A stretch of 6,346 nucleotides of DNA from Candidatus Bruticola papionis. GTDB lineage: Bacteria > Vulcanimicrobiota > Xenobia > Xenobiales > Xenobiaceae. The notes below the pieces were generated by a model, which was not told the DNA's origin, made no database searches, and saw only the letters and a list, made by a program, of their open reading frames with translations. The position numbers and the translations under genes are program-made. The stretch's first letter is position 1; each line of letters starts with the position of its first letter. The stretch covers positions 8,774 to 15,119 of the forward strand of contig DHKB01000050.1 in the NCBI GenBank assembly GCA_002407045.1, written 5' to 3'. Of the stretch, positions 1 through 6,144 are shown in pieces.

Positions 1-249
1 ACCCTCTAAGGTTCCAGCTTCGCACTCAATGTTAATCTCACTTAAAGCTTTACGAATGAGAGTATTTTTTGCAATCTTGTAGATACCGTCGCACTCACGG
101 AGCTTTCCACGAAGCTCGGTGATGGCTTTTACGGTTAAACCGCCAGCCTGACCACGATAGTCAGTCAGGATAATGATACTGGCTTTCTTTAAGCACTCGC
201 GTAAATGCTCTAAGGATTCAGCCTTGCGCTGTAAGTTCTGTGCGTTCAT
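1..249 (-). CDS. rplJ: 50S ribosomal protein L10, N-terminal part (runs off the left edge)
   Basis: L10 anchors the L7/L12 stalk on the large ribosomal subunit, where translation factors bind; it also represses its own mRNA in many bacteria. The 83 visible codons begin with ATG at 247-249 and continue past base 1 without a stop. Recognisable family features are the segment IIILTDYRG (residues 25-33), TELRGKLRE (45-53) and the RNA-binding KNTLIRKAL (61-69). Between YRG and LTV there are about three extra residues (QAGG region, 34-37) compared with Escherichia coli L10. A purine-rich Shine-Dalgarno-like stretch (GAAGGGAGAG) lies unusually far, about 15 bases, upstream of the ATG. The gene has its own promoter, L10-type leader and attenuator just upstream. 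rplL would be expected beyond the left edge. Identification is secure; only the C-terminal half is missing. Confidence 0.95.
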   Translation of the reverse strand, partial: MNAQNLQRKAESLEHLRECLKKASIIILTDYRGQAGGLTVKAITELRGKLRECDGIYKIAKNTLIRKALSEINIECEAGTLEG

Positions 250-315
250 TATCTCTAGTGTTTCTCTCCCTTCCTCTCTTCCACTCACCAGGAGCGAAGA
301 TCGATTCGGGCCTCT

Positions 316-335
316 ATTTTACTGAGCCGTAAAAT
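316..335 (-). other. Second small hairpin in the rplJ 5' UTR
   Basis: A perfect 7-bp inverted repeat (ATTTTAC / GTAAAAT) around a 6-base loop follows the attenuator and overlaps the end of its T-run. It is AT-rich and weak. It may extend the terminator structure or be incidental. Confidence 0.4.
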
Positions 336-374
336 AAAAACGCCTCCTACCCAAAAAAAACAGACGGAGACGCA
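331..374 (-). terminator. Intrinsic terminator (attenuator) in the rplJ leader
   Basis: Read on the minus strand, GCGTCTCC (366-373) can pair with GGAGGCGT (340-347), with one or two G-U pairs, around a T-rich loop. A T-rich run, TTTTTATTTT, follows at 331-340. It sits between the L10-binding leader and the rplJ start, so it would stop transcription before the gene. Several bases of its 5' arm (GTCTC) could instead pair with GAGAC in the leader 5' half, which would give an antiterminated form. The hairpin is seen in the sequence; the switching is inferred. Confidence 0.7.
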
Positions 375-400
375 GAGTTGAAACGAAACTTGTACTATTT

Positions 401-465
401 CGCCTCGGCAGGATCCCAAAAATGGTGATTAAGTCAGATTATGACACCCGCTGTCTCTGGCCGAG
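401..465 (-). promoter_or_regulatory. Ribosomal protein L10 leader (L10/L7-L12 binding, autoregulatory)
   Basis: On the minus strand the 5' part reads CGGCCAGAGACAGCGGGTG (445-463) and the 3' part reads ATCCTGCCGAGGCG (401-414). The ends pair through CTCGGC/GCCGAG, and the AGACAGCGGGTG and CCTGCCGAGG blocks match the conserved kink-turn type leader found before rplJ in Bacillota (Rfam family L10_leader). In that family L10 or the L10-L12 complex binds the RNA and lowers expression of rplJ-rplL. Its position between the rplJ promoter and attenuator fits. The call rests on remembered motif similarity, not a covariance search. Confidence 0.85.
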
Positions 466-469
466 TAGT

Positions 470-497
470 ATTCTAGCATAAAAATTTGCTTCGTCAA
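470..497 (-). promoter_or_regulatory. rplJ promoter
   Basis: On the minus strand a -35 box TTGACG (492-497) and a -10 box TAGAAT (470-475) are separated by 16 bases, with a TATG just before the -10 box. Transcription would begin near 463, at the first base of the L10 leader hairpin. The match to a sigma-70 type promoter and the downstream leader make it convincing. Confidence 0.8.
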
Positions 498-528
498 GAG
501 CTTTTAAGTAATTGAGTTAGTTTTTTTT

Positions 529-1506
529 CTACTCAGGATCGATATGGACGTTGCAATGCTTTACTTGTGGGAAATTGTGCTCAATAGCTAAATGAACTTC
601 TTCTCCTATTTCATTAGCATTGCGCAAAGTAAGGTCTCCATCGCAAGCAATAGTAATATCTGTATAAGCTTTAGTGCCAAAAAGGCGAGTCTTTAACTCT
701 TTTACAGCAATCACTCCTGGTTGCTCGATAGCCGTAGCCTGCATATTTTTTACTGTTTCGGGATCACAAGATTTATCCGTCAATTTTTCAGCTGAATCTT
801 TACCTATATCCCAAGCCGTTTTGATAATGCATAAGCAAATAACTAAAGAGGCAATAGGATCGCCCAGGGGGTAGCCCAATTGAGCTGCGCCTATACCTAT
901 TAAAGCGCCAATAGAGGAGAGGGCGTCGGAGCGGTGGTGCCAAGCATCGGCTTTAAGGGCTGTAGATTTTATCTTATTAGCTGCCGCTATTGTATACCAA
1001 TACATGGCTTCTTTTACGATTATGGAAATAATAGCTGCGTAAAGAGCCAAAGCACCGGGAACTGTCAAAGAAGCGCTCGGTTTCCAGAGCGTTTCAAGGC
1101 CACCCCAGCCTATAGCTAAGCCTGTAGCCAAAAGCATTATAGCCAGAATTAGGGAGCCGAGGCTTTCAAAACGTTCGTGGCCGTATTGATGATCGCTGTC
1201 CGATTTTTTGTTGGCAATTTTAACGCTAACTATCACTACTAAGGTGCTGAGCACATCTGAAGCGGTGTGGATAGCGTCGCTGATCATAGCTGCTGAATTA
1301 GCTATAAAGCCAGCTAGCAGTTTCAATATAGTTAAAACTACATTACTTAAAATGCTCCAATTGGAAACGCTTAAAGCAATTTTTTCTGCTTCTTCATCAC
1401 TTATCGAAGCGGCTGGTAATAAAGATGGGGCATTTTTATCAGCTTCAGTTTGGCTTGGCAACTCGGTAGGAAGAGTCGATGTATTTTGCTTAGGTTCATT
1501 ACTCAT
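529..1506 (-). CDS. Cation diffusion facilitator (CDF) family metal transporter
   Basis: A 325-residue inner-membrane metal/proton antiporter, likely exporting a divalent cation such as Zn, Mn, Fe or Co. About six hydrophobic segments lie between residues 50 and 233. The two intramembrane metal-site motifs are visible: HTASD (H80, D84) in the second segment and HHRSD (H190, D194) in the fifth. The second-to-third loop carries the family motif HQYGHERFE (106-114). Residues 246-325 form the cytoplasmic dimerisation domain, ending in HCNVHIDP. An acidic, Ser/Thr-rich N-terminal tail of about 40 residues precedes the membrane part. I chose ATG at 1504-1506; an in-frame GTG at 1525-1527 would add seven residues, and neither has a well-placed Shine-Dalgarno site. 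The substrate cannot be read from the sequence. No clear terminator separates it from the rplJ promoter. Confidence 0.93.
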   Translation of the reverse strand: MSNEPKQNTSTLPTELPSQTEADKNAPSLLPAASISDEEAEKIALSVSNWSILSNVVLTILKLLAGFIANSAAMISDAIHTASDVLSTLVVIVSVKIANKKSDSDHQYGHERFESLGSLILAIMLLATGLAIGWGGLETLWKPSASLTVPGALALYAAIISIIVKEAMYWYTIAAANKIKSTALKADAWHHRSDALSSIGALIGIGAAQLGYPLGDPIASLVICLCIIKTAWDIGKDSAEKLTDKSCDPETVKNMQATAIEQPGVIAVKELKTRLFGTKAYTDITIACDGDLTLRNANEIGEEVHLAIEHNFPQVKHCNVHIDPE

Positions 1507-1586
1507 TATTAAAAAATTGTCGACCACCCCAATTTTTTTTCTTGGTAAGTTCGACTTTTTGCTTCTATAAAAAATATTTAACCCGT

Positions 1587-1592
1587 ATTATA
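1587..1592 (-). promoter_or_regulatory. Possible -10 box for the CDF transporter gene
   Basis: A perfect TATAAT on the minus strand lies about 80 bases upstream of the transporter start. No convincing -35 box sits at 16-18 bases; a TTTGAT lies 20 bases away. The assignment is therefore tentative. Confidence 0.4.
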
Positions 1593-1650
1593 CAGCAAAA
1601 TATCTCTATTAGATCAAATTTTTAGCAAAAAAAATATTTCACTCGAAATT

Positions 1651-1684
1651 AAAAAGCCCCCCGACTCTTATTGTGCGGGAGGCT
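1651..1684 (-). terminator. Intrinsic terminator of the WYL regulator gene
   Basis: On the minus strand AGCCTCCCG (1676-1684) pairs over nine positions, one of them G-U, with CGGGGGGCT (1655-1663) around a 12-base loop. The stem runs directly into TTTTT (1651-1655). It lies about 40 bases after the stop codon. A second small hairpin (ACCGC/GCGGT, 1694-1708) precedes it without a T-run. Confidence 0.85.
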
Positions 1685-1723
1685 CTCAGTTTTACCGCCA
1701 TAAGCGGTCTCTTTTAGCTATTT

Positions 1724-2785
1724 CTAAAGGGCTTCTTCTTTGGGACCGTCCATCAAAACGTCATTTTTAGGAACCACGCCTTCAGACTTTTCGTAATTTT
1801 CCAAGCCGCTGCGGAGATCTTTAATAACGAGATTCTTAAGCTCTTTAGGAGCTGTGACAGCAAAAGCGCTGGAATAGCTAATTAACCAAGCTCGAACAGC
1901 ATTTGTGTAGTCTACTTTGTCAATAGTAGCGAAGACCCAATCGTCTTTTTCTTCCACTTTAGTGGGTAAACCAAAGCGATCTACGAACATGTTGGCAAAG
2001 CTTTCGTCTTTGAATCTAATAGTTACATTTTCAAACGAGCGGTCGTTGCTGCCGTGGAAAGTATCTTGGGTAAAGCGCTGTAAAGCTTTATCGAAATCTT
2101 CGCCCAAAACTTCAGAAGCGTTACGTCGAGGAGTTCCAGTAGTATGAGGATTGGCAATACGATCCAAGCGGAAGTAACGGAGGAAATTCTCTCCCTCTTT
2201 GATGCCCACTAAATAGTAGTTGGAATTGATCCATACTAAGGAGTAGGGATCTACTTTGTAAACTAAGCTACCGCGTTTAAGGACGCTTTTAAAAACTTTA
2301 TTGTAAGAATAAACTTGGAATTCGACGGCTCTTTCCCAAGAAATAGCTTGCAAAATTTCACAAAGTACGTCTTTGAGTTTGCTATTGACAACTTTGCGAG
2401 AGTTGTAAACGATAGGAAGCAATTCGCGGAACATACGCTTATCGTCGGGACCAAGCTCTTTAATCAGCTCGTTGCTAATACGTTTGCATTCATTCTTGGG
2501 AATAAAAGAAGCACTGGCGATAGCGTCTAAGAATAAGCGGATTTGCCAAGTATCAAAGCGGCGTTTTCCGTAGTACCAACCTTTACGTTTGTCGCGGTCG
2601 GCGATAATATCATGTCCGTAAGTTTGCAAAGTAGCGATATCGCGGCAAACGGACTTACGCTCGGTGTTAATACCGTGTTCTTTTGCCAATTGCTTGACGA
2701 TTTGGGTAGCGTTAATGGTGTGGTGCTCGTCGGTATCGAGCAGTAAGTTTAACACATATAACAACTTCAACTTTACATTAGCCAT
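1724..2785 (-). CDS. WYL-domain transcriptional regulator (HTH-WYL-WCX architecture)
   Basis: A 353-residue DNA-binding regulator, cytoplasmic, of the family with an N-terminal winged helix and a ligand-sensing WYL domain. Residues 1-75 look like the winged helix, with a recognition helix around KSVCRDIATL (44-53) and a wing near GWYYGKRRF (69-77). The WYL domain spans roughly 150-215, with VDPYSLVWINSNYYLVG (178-194) and RYFRLDRI (203-210). The eponymous W-Y-L is Y-Y-L here. Residues 250-330 match the C-terminal WCX extension. I chose ATG at 2783-2785 because MANVKLKLLYVLNLL fits the usual family start; an in-frame TTG at 2810-2812 would add nine residues. The regulated genes and the ligand are unknown. 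Some WYL proteins regulate CRISPR-Cas loci, but this one is about 3.4 kb from the array here, so no link is claimed. Confidence 0.9.
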   Translation of the reverse strand: MANVKLKLLYVLNLLLDTDEHHTINATQIVKQLAKEHGINTERKSVCRDIATLQTYGHDIIADRDKRKGWYYGKRRFDTWQIRLFLDAIASASFIPKNECKRISNELIKELGPDDKRMFRELLPIVYNSRKVVNSKLKDVLCEILQAISWERAVEFQVYSYNKVFKSVLKRGSLVYKVDPYSLVWINSNYYLVGIKEGENFLRYFRLDRIANPHTTGTPRRNASEVLGEDFDKALQRFTQDTFHGSNDRSFENVTIRFKDESFANMFVDRFGLPTKVEEKDDWVFATIDKVDYTNAVRAWLISYSSAFAVTAPKELKNLVIKDLRSGLENYEKSEGVVPKNDVLMDGPKEEAL

Positions 2786-2826
2786 ATCTGTCAGTCCATC
2801 CCATTCATACAAATTTTAGCTCGCTA

Positions 2827-2858
2827 GAGAGTATTTTTTGCTTTAAGCATTTACTCTC
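2827..2858. promoter_or_regulatory. Inverted repeat upstream of the WYL regulator (operator candidate)
   Basis: GAGAGTA (2827-2833) and TACTCTC (2852-2858) form a perfect 7-bp inverted repeat separated by 18 bases, about 40 bases before the regulator start. No T-run follows on the minus strand, so it is a poor terminator for the upstream gene. A site for autoregulation is a reasonable inference, not shown. Confidence 0.35.
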
Positions 2859-2884
2859 GCTGCTTTCGTGTTGTTGATACTAGA

Positions 2885-3889
2885 TCAATAGGCTGAAGAA
2901 GTATCGACTTTTAGTGTGTTCGCAATTTTGAAAAATTGTTCCAGAGATTGAGAATCTTCGGATTTCAATTCTAGAACATTGTAAGAACCGTGTTTGTACG
3001 GCACATATATGATCGGTCCGATATATTGACCACTAGAGGTCTCCCACACAACTAAGTAGCCAGTTTGTCCACTTATTTGGTAGGGCTCAAAGCGAGTCAG
3101 TTTGGAAGCTCCGGAAATAACTTCGCGGCCGATTTGCCTAGCTATACCTCTGAACGATTGGCCGGGCTGAGTGGTAAAAGATCGCGGAGTTAAAGAAGCT
3201 ACTTTCTTTTTGGCAGAGTTGAGAATGTTGACGCCGTGAGCTGAAGGCTCAGCTATCAAATTAGAACCATGAGGCAAGGAGAAACTAATAGCCAAATTGG
3301 CATTTGTATAAGTTTGGGTCTCGGCAGCTTTTAGGCCTGGAACCAAAAACTTGAAGCTCTCCATAGCTTTTTGCAAGGCAGCTTTATTTTGCGTAGTGCC
3401 AAAGGCCGCTATGCGATAATAACTTCCTTGATGGTTTATATAAAGTATCTGCTCAAAAGTCGGGCCGTTTATTTTGCGGAAGAATTTACAAGTTTGCCCC
3501 GCAATTTTCTCTGATGATTCCAGATAGCGCCGACTGCGCAAGGTTGCGTATTCATCTTCATTGACATCTTTAAGCCAAGTTATAATTATACTAGTCTTGC
3601 CGTCTGGAGTTCGCCAGCCTTCCGCAATAGGCCATCCTGGAGTGATATCCGGAATGGAAACCCAAGTTTTGGGGATGCGAATGCTCCAACCGCATCTGGT
3701 ATGCCCGTCGCTTAAATCAGAGTTGGTACGGGTAATAAATCCGTCCGTCTCTGTAGCTTGGGCTAAAACAAGAAAATCACTTGCAGTTACATTTTGTACT
3801 TCTTTATCGAAACCGGCCCAAGCCAGCGATCCCGAACAAAGCACAGATGCCAATATAAGAGCAGGAATATAACGCTTATTTACAGACAC
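2885..3889 (-). CDS. Exported protein with two similar PsbP/Mog1-like halves, function unknown
   Basis: A 334-residue protein I cannot name. It starts with GTG at 3887-3889, with an AAAGGA Shine-Dalgarno 13 bases upstream. Residues 1-26 are a classic signal peptide: basic MSVNKR, then a hydrophobic stretch ending in AWA, cleaved before GF. The cysteine at 18 lacks a lipobox. The mature part appears to hold two related alpha/beta units at about 50-182 and 195-328. Each begins with a sheet-like segment (WSIRIPKTWVSIP; LAISFSLPHGSNL), has a GQT motif in the middle (131-133; 274-276) and ends with a Tyr-containing strand and an amphipathic helix (LQKAMESFKFLVPG; LEQFFKIANTLKV). This layout resembles PsbP/Mog1-like folds, by pattern only. 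C66 and C134 in the first half could form a disulfide. The protein is probably periplasmic or surface-exposed. Its dyad-rich upstream region suggests regulated expression. Confidence 0.8.
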   Translation of the reverse strand: MSVNKRYIPALILASVLCSGSLAWAGFDKEVQNVTASDFLVLAQATETDGFITRTNSDLSDGHTRCGWSIRIPKTWVSIPDITPGWPIAEGWRTPDGKTSIIITWLKDVNEDEYATLRSRRYLESSEKIAGQTCKFFRKINGPTFEQILYINHQGSYYRIAAFGTTQNKAALQKAMESFKFLVPGLKAAETQTYTNANLAISFSLPHGSNLIAEPSAHGVNILNSAKKKVASLTPRSFTTQPGQSFRGIARQIGREVISGASKLTRFEPYQISGQTGYLVVWETSSGQYIGPIIYVPYKHGSYNVLELKSEDSQSLEQFFKIANTLKVDTSSAY

Positions 3890-3918
3890 CGCAACTATAC
3901 TTTCCTTTTAAAGTTTTA

Positions 3919-3952
3919 TTTTCGGGCTATTTTCAGAGAGAAAACGCGAAAA
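3919..3952 (-). other. Hairpin-forming element in the leader of the exported-protein gene
   Basis: On the minus strand two nested arms, TTTTCG...CGAAAA and TTTTC-TCTCT-GAAAA, could form a hairpin a few bases upstream of the ribosome binding site. It has no T-run. It may influence translation; this is inferred only from the dyad. Confidence 0.3.
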
Positions 3953-4016
3953 TCGGCACTTATTCACTATATCAATTGATAACCGATTTATGTAATAAAC
4001 AAGTCGCCGATCGGCG
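3950..4016. promoter_or_regulatory. Cluster of dyads with CCGAT/ATCGG half-sites (operator candidate)
   Basis: This stretch upstream of the exported-protein gene contains AAATCGG (3950-3956) and its inverse CCGATTT (3983-3989). Between them is a perfect 12-bp palindrome TATCAATTGATA (3970-3981), and beyond them a GC-rich perfect 12-bp palindrome CGCCGATCGGCG (4005-4016). The shared ATCGG/CCGAT core recurs four times. The arrangement looks like a binding region for a dimeric regulator, but no regulator is assigned and no clear promoter was found. The rest of the gap from 3890 to 4192 holds only AT-rich sequence and the pgi terminator. Confidence 0.4.
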
Positions 4017-4102
4017 CCCCTTTCTTAAATGCTATACCCTTTGTCCTGCTAATTGGCACAAAAATATCACCAAATTTTCAGATATTTTTATTTTTTAACA
4101 CT

Positions 4103-4170
4103 AAAAAAAATAAAAAAAGCCACTTTCCAAGTAAAAAAAAATTTTTTTTCAGCAGAAAGCAGCCTTTTTT
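4103..4170 (-). terminator. Strong intrinsic terminator of pgi, possibly bidirectional
   Basis: On the minus strand AAAAAAGGCTGCTTTC (4155-4170) pairs with GAAAGTGGCTTTTTTT (4112-4127), including several G-U pairs, and the RNA continues into a T-rich run. The interior contains a 17-base A9T8 block (4133-4149, plus-strand reading) that can fold on itself. Long A and T flanks on both sides mean the structure could also work in the plus direction. It begins about 23 bases after the pgi stop codon. Confidence 0.85.
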
Positions 4171-4192
4171 ATTGGCAATATAGATTAGTCTA

Positions 4193-5788
4193 CTAGAAGT
4201 CTAAATGTTTGTCATAAATAAACTTAGCCTCAGCACTGAGATTGTCAGCTGTAATACCTAAACGAGAGTTGGCAGCTAAGTGTCTGGCAATATGGAAAAT
4301 GGCTTCTGCGTTATCTTTCATATCCAAAGCTTCGGCTATTTCCAAAGCGTCCATAGCCCGGCCACTTTCCTTAAGAAGGTTAGCTACTTTGGCTTGCAAC
4401 TCTAAGATCTTGCCGGCCGCTTTTTTACCAGCTTCCACACCAGGCTGGTGGTAGGCGTTGATATTTACCAAAGAAGCATAGAAGCCGACAGCTCTTTCAT
4501 AAAGGGCAATAAGTAAACCGACGGTAAAAGCGTTTACTTCCGGAATGGAAATAAGCATAGAAGTGCGTCCGCTCTCGGTTAAAGCCTGGCGAGTACCTTG
4601 CCAGAAGCCAGAGAGGAAGTCACCGGTAGTGACGCCGTCTTCTACTTCCATAGACATATTGTGTCTGTCTTTAAGTACAGCTATGAAAGTAATAAAGAAA
4701 TTGTTGACACCGTCGCGCAATTGCTGTACGTAAGCGTGCTGATCCGTGCTCCCTTTGTTGCCGTAGACGGTAATGCCTTGGTTGACTACTTTGCCGCTAA
4801 GATCTTTTTCTTTGCCCAAAGATTCCATAATCAATTGCTGCAAGTAGCGGCTAAAAAGCATTAAACGGTCGGCATAGGGGAGAATAACCATATCCTTTTC
4901 GCCTTTGCCATTGGTAGCTTTAAACCAAGCTAAAGCTAAGAGAGCGGCAGGGTTGCGCTTAGTAACGGTGTTGCGAGTGAGCTCATCGCAAGCGGCAGCG
5001 CCTTTAAGCATGTCGTCAATATCGAAGCCTTCCAAAGCAGCCGGCAATAAACCGACAGCGGAAAGCTCGGAAGTACGACCGCCTACCCAGTCCCACATGG
5101 GGAAGCGGGCCAGCCATTGGTTGGCTTGAGCGTATTTGTCCAGTTGGCTATCTTTACCGGTAACGGCTACGGCGTGGCGACCAAAGTGGAGGCCGAGGCG
5201 GTCGTAAGCATTTTGGGCTTCCAACATACCGTTGCGGGTTTCTTTGGTGCCGCCGGACTTAGAAATTACTACGCAGAGAGTGCGGCGCAATTCTTCACCA
5301 ATTTGGGCTAAAACATGATCTATACCTTCGGGATCGGTATTGTCGAAGAAATAGATGCGCATAGGATCGTCGGGAGTAGAGAGGGCAGAGGAGACAAATT
5401 CAGGGCCCAAAGCCGAACCGCCGATACCAATAGAAAGAATTGTAGTAAAGCGCTCGGCGCGTTCGGGACGAATTTCGCCATTGTGAACTTTAGAAGCAAA
5501 GTCTAAAATGCTTTCAAAAGTAGCATCTATTTCTTCTTTAAGCTCTTTTTGGGGAGCCAAGTCGGAATTGCGCAGCCAATAGTGGCCAACCATGCGATTT
5601 TCGTCAGGATTGGCAATAGCGCCATCTTCCAATTCGCGCATAGCGTGGAAGGCTTTTTGCATAGGTTCTTCCATGGAGGCGAAAAACTCATCGTCTAAGC
5701 CCATGCGGCTAATATCTAAAGAGAGGCCGCTTTCTACATCGTGAAAGAACGAGTCTTTAAATTTAAGCCAGTTGTGTTTCAGCTCCAT
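4193..5788 (-). CDS. pgi: Glucose-6-phosphate isomerase, long cyanobacterial-like form
   Basis: A 531-residue cytoplasmic enzyme that interconverts glucose 6-phosphate and fructose 6-phosphate in glycolysis and gluconeogenesis. Active-site signatures are complete: SIGIGGSALGP (119-129), the phosphate-binding SKSGGT (176-181), GGRTSELSAVG (236-246, R238), ESLGKE (322-327, catalytic Glu322), STDQHAY (347-353, His351) and YHQPGVEAGKK (446-456, catalytic Lys at 455/456). The stretch GAIANPDENRMVGHYWLRN (56-74) and the overall length match my memory of cyanobacterial enzymes. A helical tail after about residue 470, including ALEIAEAL and IFHIARHLAANSR, looks like a small helix-turn-helix-like appendix. 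ATG at 5786-5788 was chosen because AAAGGAG lies 12 bases upstream; an in-frame TTG at 5819-5821 would put that site inside the gene. It is followed by its own terminator, so it is probably monocistronic. Confidence 0.97.
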   Translation of the reverse strand: MELKHNWLKFKDSFFHDVESGLSLDISRMGLDDEFFASMEEPMQKAFHAMRELEDGAIANPDENRMVGHYWLRNSDLAPQKELKEEIDATFESILDFASKVHNGEIRPERAERFTTILSIGIGGSALGPEFVSSALSTPDDPMRIYFFDNTDPEGIDHVLAQIGEELRRTLCVVISKSGGTKETRNGMLEAQNAYDRLGLHFGRHAVAVTGKDSQLDKYAQANQWLARFPMWDWVGGRTSELSAVGLLPAALEGFDIDDMLKGAAACDELTRNTVTKRNPAALLALAWFKATNGKGEKDMVILPYADRLMLFSRYLQQLIMESLGKEKDLSGKVVNQGITVYGNKGSTDQHAYVQQLRDGVNNFFITFIAVLKDRHNMSMEVEDGVTTGDFLSGFWQGTRQALTESGRTSMLISIPEVNAFTVGLLIALYERAVGFYASLVNINAYHQPGVEAGKKAAGKILELQAKVANLLKESGRAMDALEIAEALDMKDNAEAIFHIARHLAANSRLGITADNLSAEAKFIYDKHLDF

Positions 5789-5858
5789 TGTAACAAGAGT
5801 CTCCTTTACGAAGTTTGTCAAAAAATCGCTCTGAGCTTTCGCTTTATTTTCCGTCCGG

Positions 5859-5874
5859 CCCTTTTATTAAAGGG
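5859..5874. other. Perfect hairpin/dyad in the pgi upstream region
   Basis: CCCTTT (5859-5864) and AAAGGG (5869-5874) form a perfect 6-bp inverted repeat around TATT, flanked by partly complementary CGG/CCG and by a GGTACC palindrome. It lies about 70 bases upstream of the pgi start. It may be part of the pgi 5' UTR or an operator. I found no convincing pgi promoter here. Confidence 0.35.
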
Positions 5875-5903
5875 TACCGCGCAAATCTTTGGCCGACATG
5901 CTA

Positions 5904-5931
5904 TTGCCAGAACTAATTTTTATGGTATAAT
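5904..5931 (+). promoter_or_regulatory. Promoter of the tRNA-Thr gene
   Basis: TTGCCA (5904-5909) and a perfect TATAAT (5926-5931) are 16 bases apart, with TGG directly before the -10 box giving an extended -10 element. The expected start near 5938 leaves only a few bases before the mature tRNA. Confidence 0.85.
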
Positions 5932-5941
5932 ACCGGCGGTT

Positions 5942-6014
5942 GCCAAGGTAGCTCAGTTGGTAGAGCAGCTCACTCGTAATGAGCAGGTCGTCAGTTCGAG
6001 TCTGATTCTTGGCT
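5942..6014 (+). tRNA. tRNA-Thr (anticodon CGT)
   Basis: A 73-base cloverleaf. The acceptor arm is GCCAAGG with TCTTGGC (6007-6013) plus discriminator T, the D-arm is GCTC/GAGC, the anticodon stem is GCTCA/TGAGC and the T-arm is GTCAG/CTGAT around TTCGAGT. The loop CTCGTAA places anticodon CGT at 5975-5977, reading the threonine codon ACG. The 3' CCA is not encoded (CTG follows), so it must be added by a nucleotidyltransferase. The gene is a single-tRNA unit with its own promoter and terminator, divergent from pgi. Confidence 0.96.
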
Positions 6015-6069
6015 CTGTTAAAAATGTTTCTTGCTCGCTTTCTACGGCGAACAGAAATTCTTCCTTCTG

Positions 6070-6109
6070 AAAAGCTCCTTTAGCTAACAACAGCTAGAGG
6101 GGCTTTTTT
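6070..6109 (+). terminator. Intrinsic terminator after tRNA-Thr
   Basis: AAAAGCTCCTTTAGCT (6070-6085) pairs over 16 positions, two of them G-U, with AGCTAGAGGGGCTTTT (6092-6107) around the loop AACAAC. The stem ends in a run of six T (6104-6109). It separates the tRNA unit from the CRISPR region that begins immediately after. Confidence 0.93.
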
Positions 6110-6110
6110 C

Positions 6111-6144
6111 GTTGTAGCTTTTGTGTGGGTGTTGTGTATATAAT
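6111..6144 (+). repeat. Highly degenerate CRISPR-repeat-like unit
   Basis: This 34-base stretch starts with GTTGTAG and ends with GTTGTG..TATAAT, as the intact repeats do, but its middle differs and it is two bases shorter. It is followed by 29 bases (6145-6173) before the first recognisable repeat, about one spacer length. That spacing supports a decayed extra repeat rather than chance, though part of a leader is the alternative. Confidence 0.5.

Noticed and set aside
498..528. Terminator after the CDF transporter gene
   Set aside because: Only a weak broken dyad (GAGT..ACTC) with an A-run in the loop and no T-run after it on the minus strand.
1208..1570. A 120-codon plus-strand open frame
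   Set aside because: It is antisense to the CDF transporter, and its hydrophobic look is the mirror of that gene's membrane segments.
1724..2785. The WYL regulator as a regulator of the CRISPR system
   Set aside because: Such links are known for some WYL proteins, but here the gene is separated from the array by pgi, another gene and several terminators, and no shared motif was seen.
3561..3872. A 103-codon plus-strand open frame
   Set aside because: It lies wholly opposite the exported-protein gene and has no ribosome binding site or recognisable motif.
3820..3889. Lipoprotein signal on the exported protein
   Set aside because: The only cysteine in the signal peptide (residue 18, context SVLC) does not fit a lipobox, whereas AWA before GF fits ordinary signal peptidase cleavage.
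5789..5821. TTG start for pgi eleven codons upstream
   Set aside because: The AAAGGAG ribosome binding site lies inside this extension, and the ATG at 5786-5788 gives the usual family N-terminus.
5741..6070. A 109-codon plus-strand open frame
   Set aside because: It overlaps the pgi start on the other strand and runs straight through the tRNA-Thr gene; its residues show no family pattern.
6015..6110. tracrRNA between the tRNA and the array, ending at the 6070-6109 terminator
   Set aside because: I found no stretch complementary to the CRISPR repeat there, nor elsewhere in the window; the terminator is explained by the tRNA.
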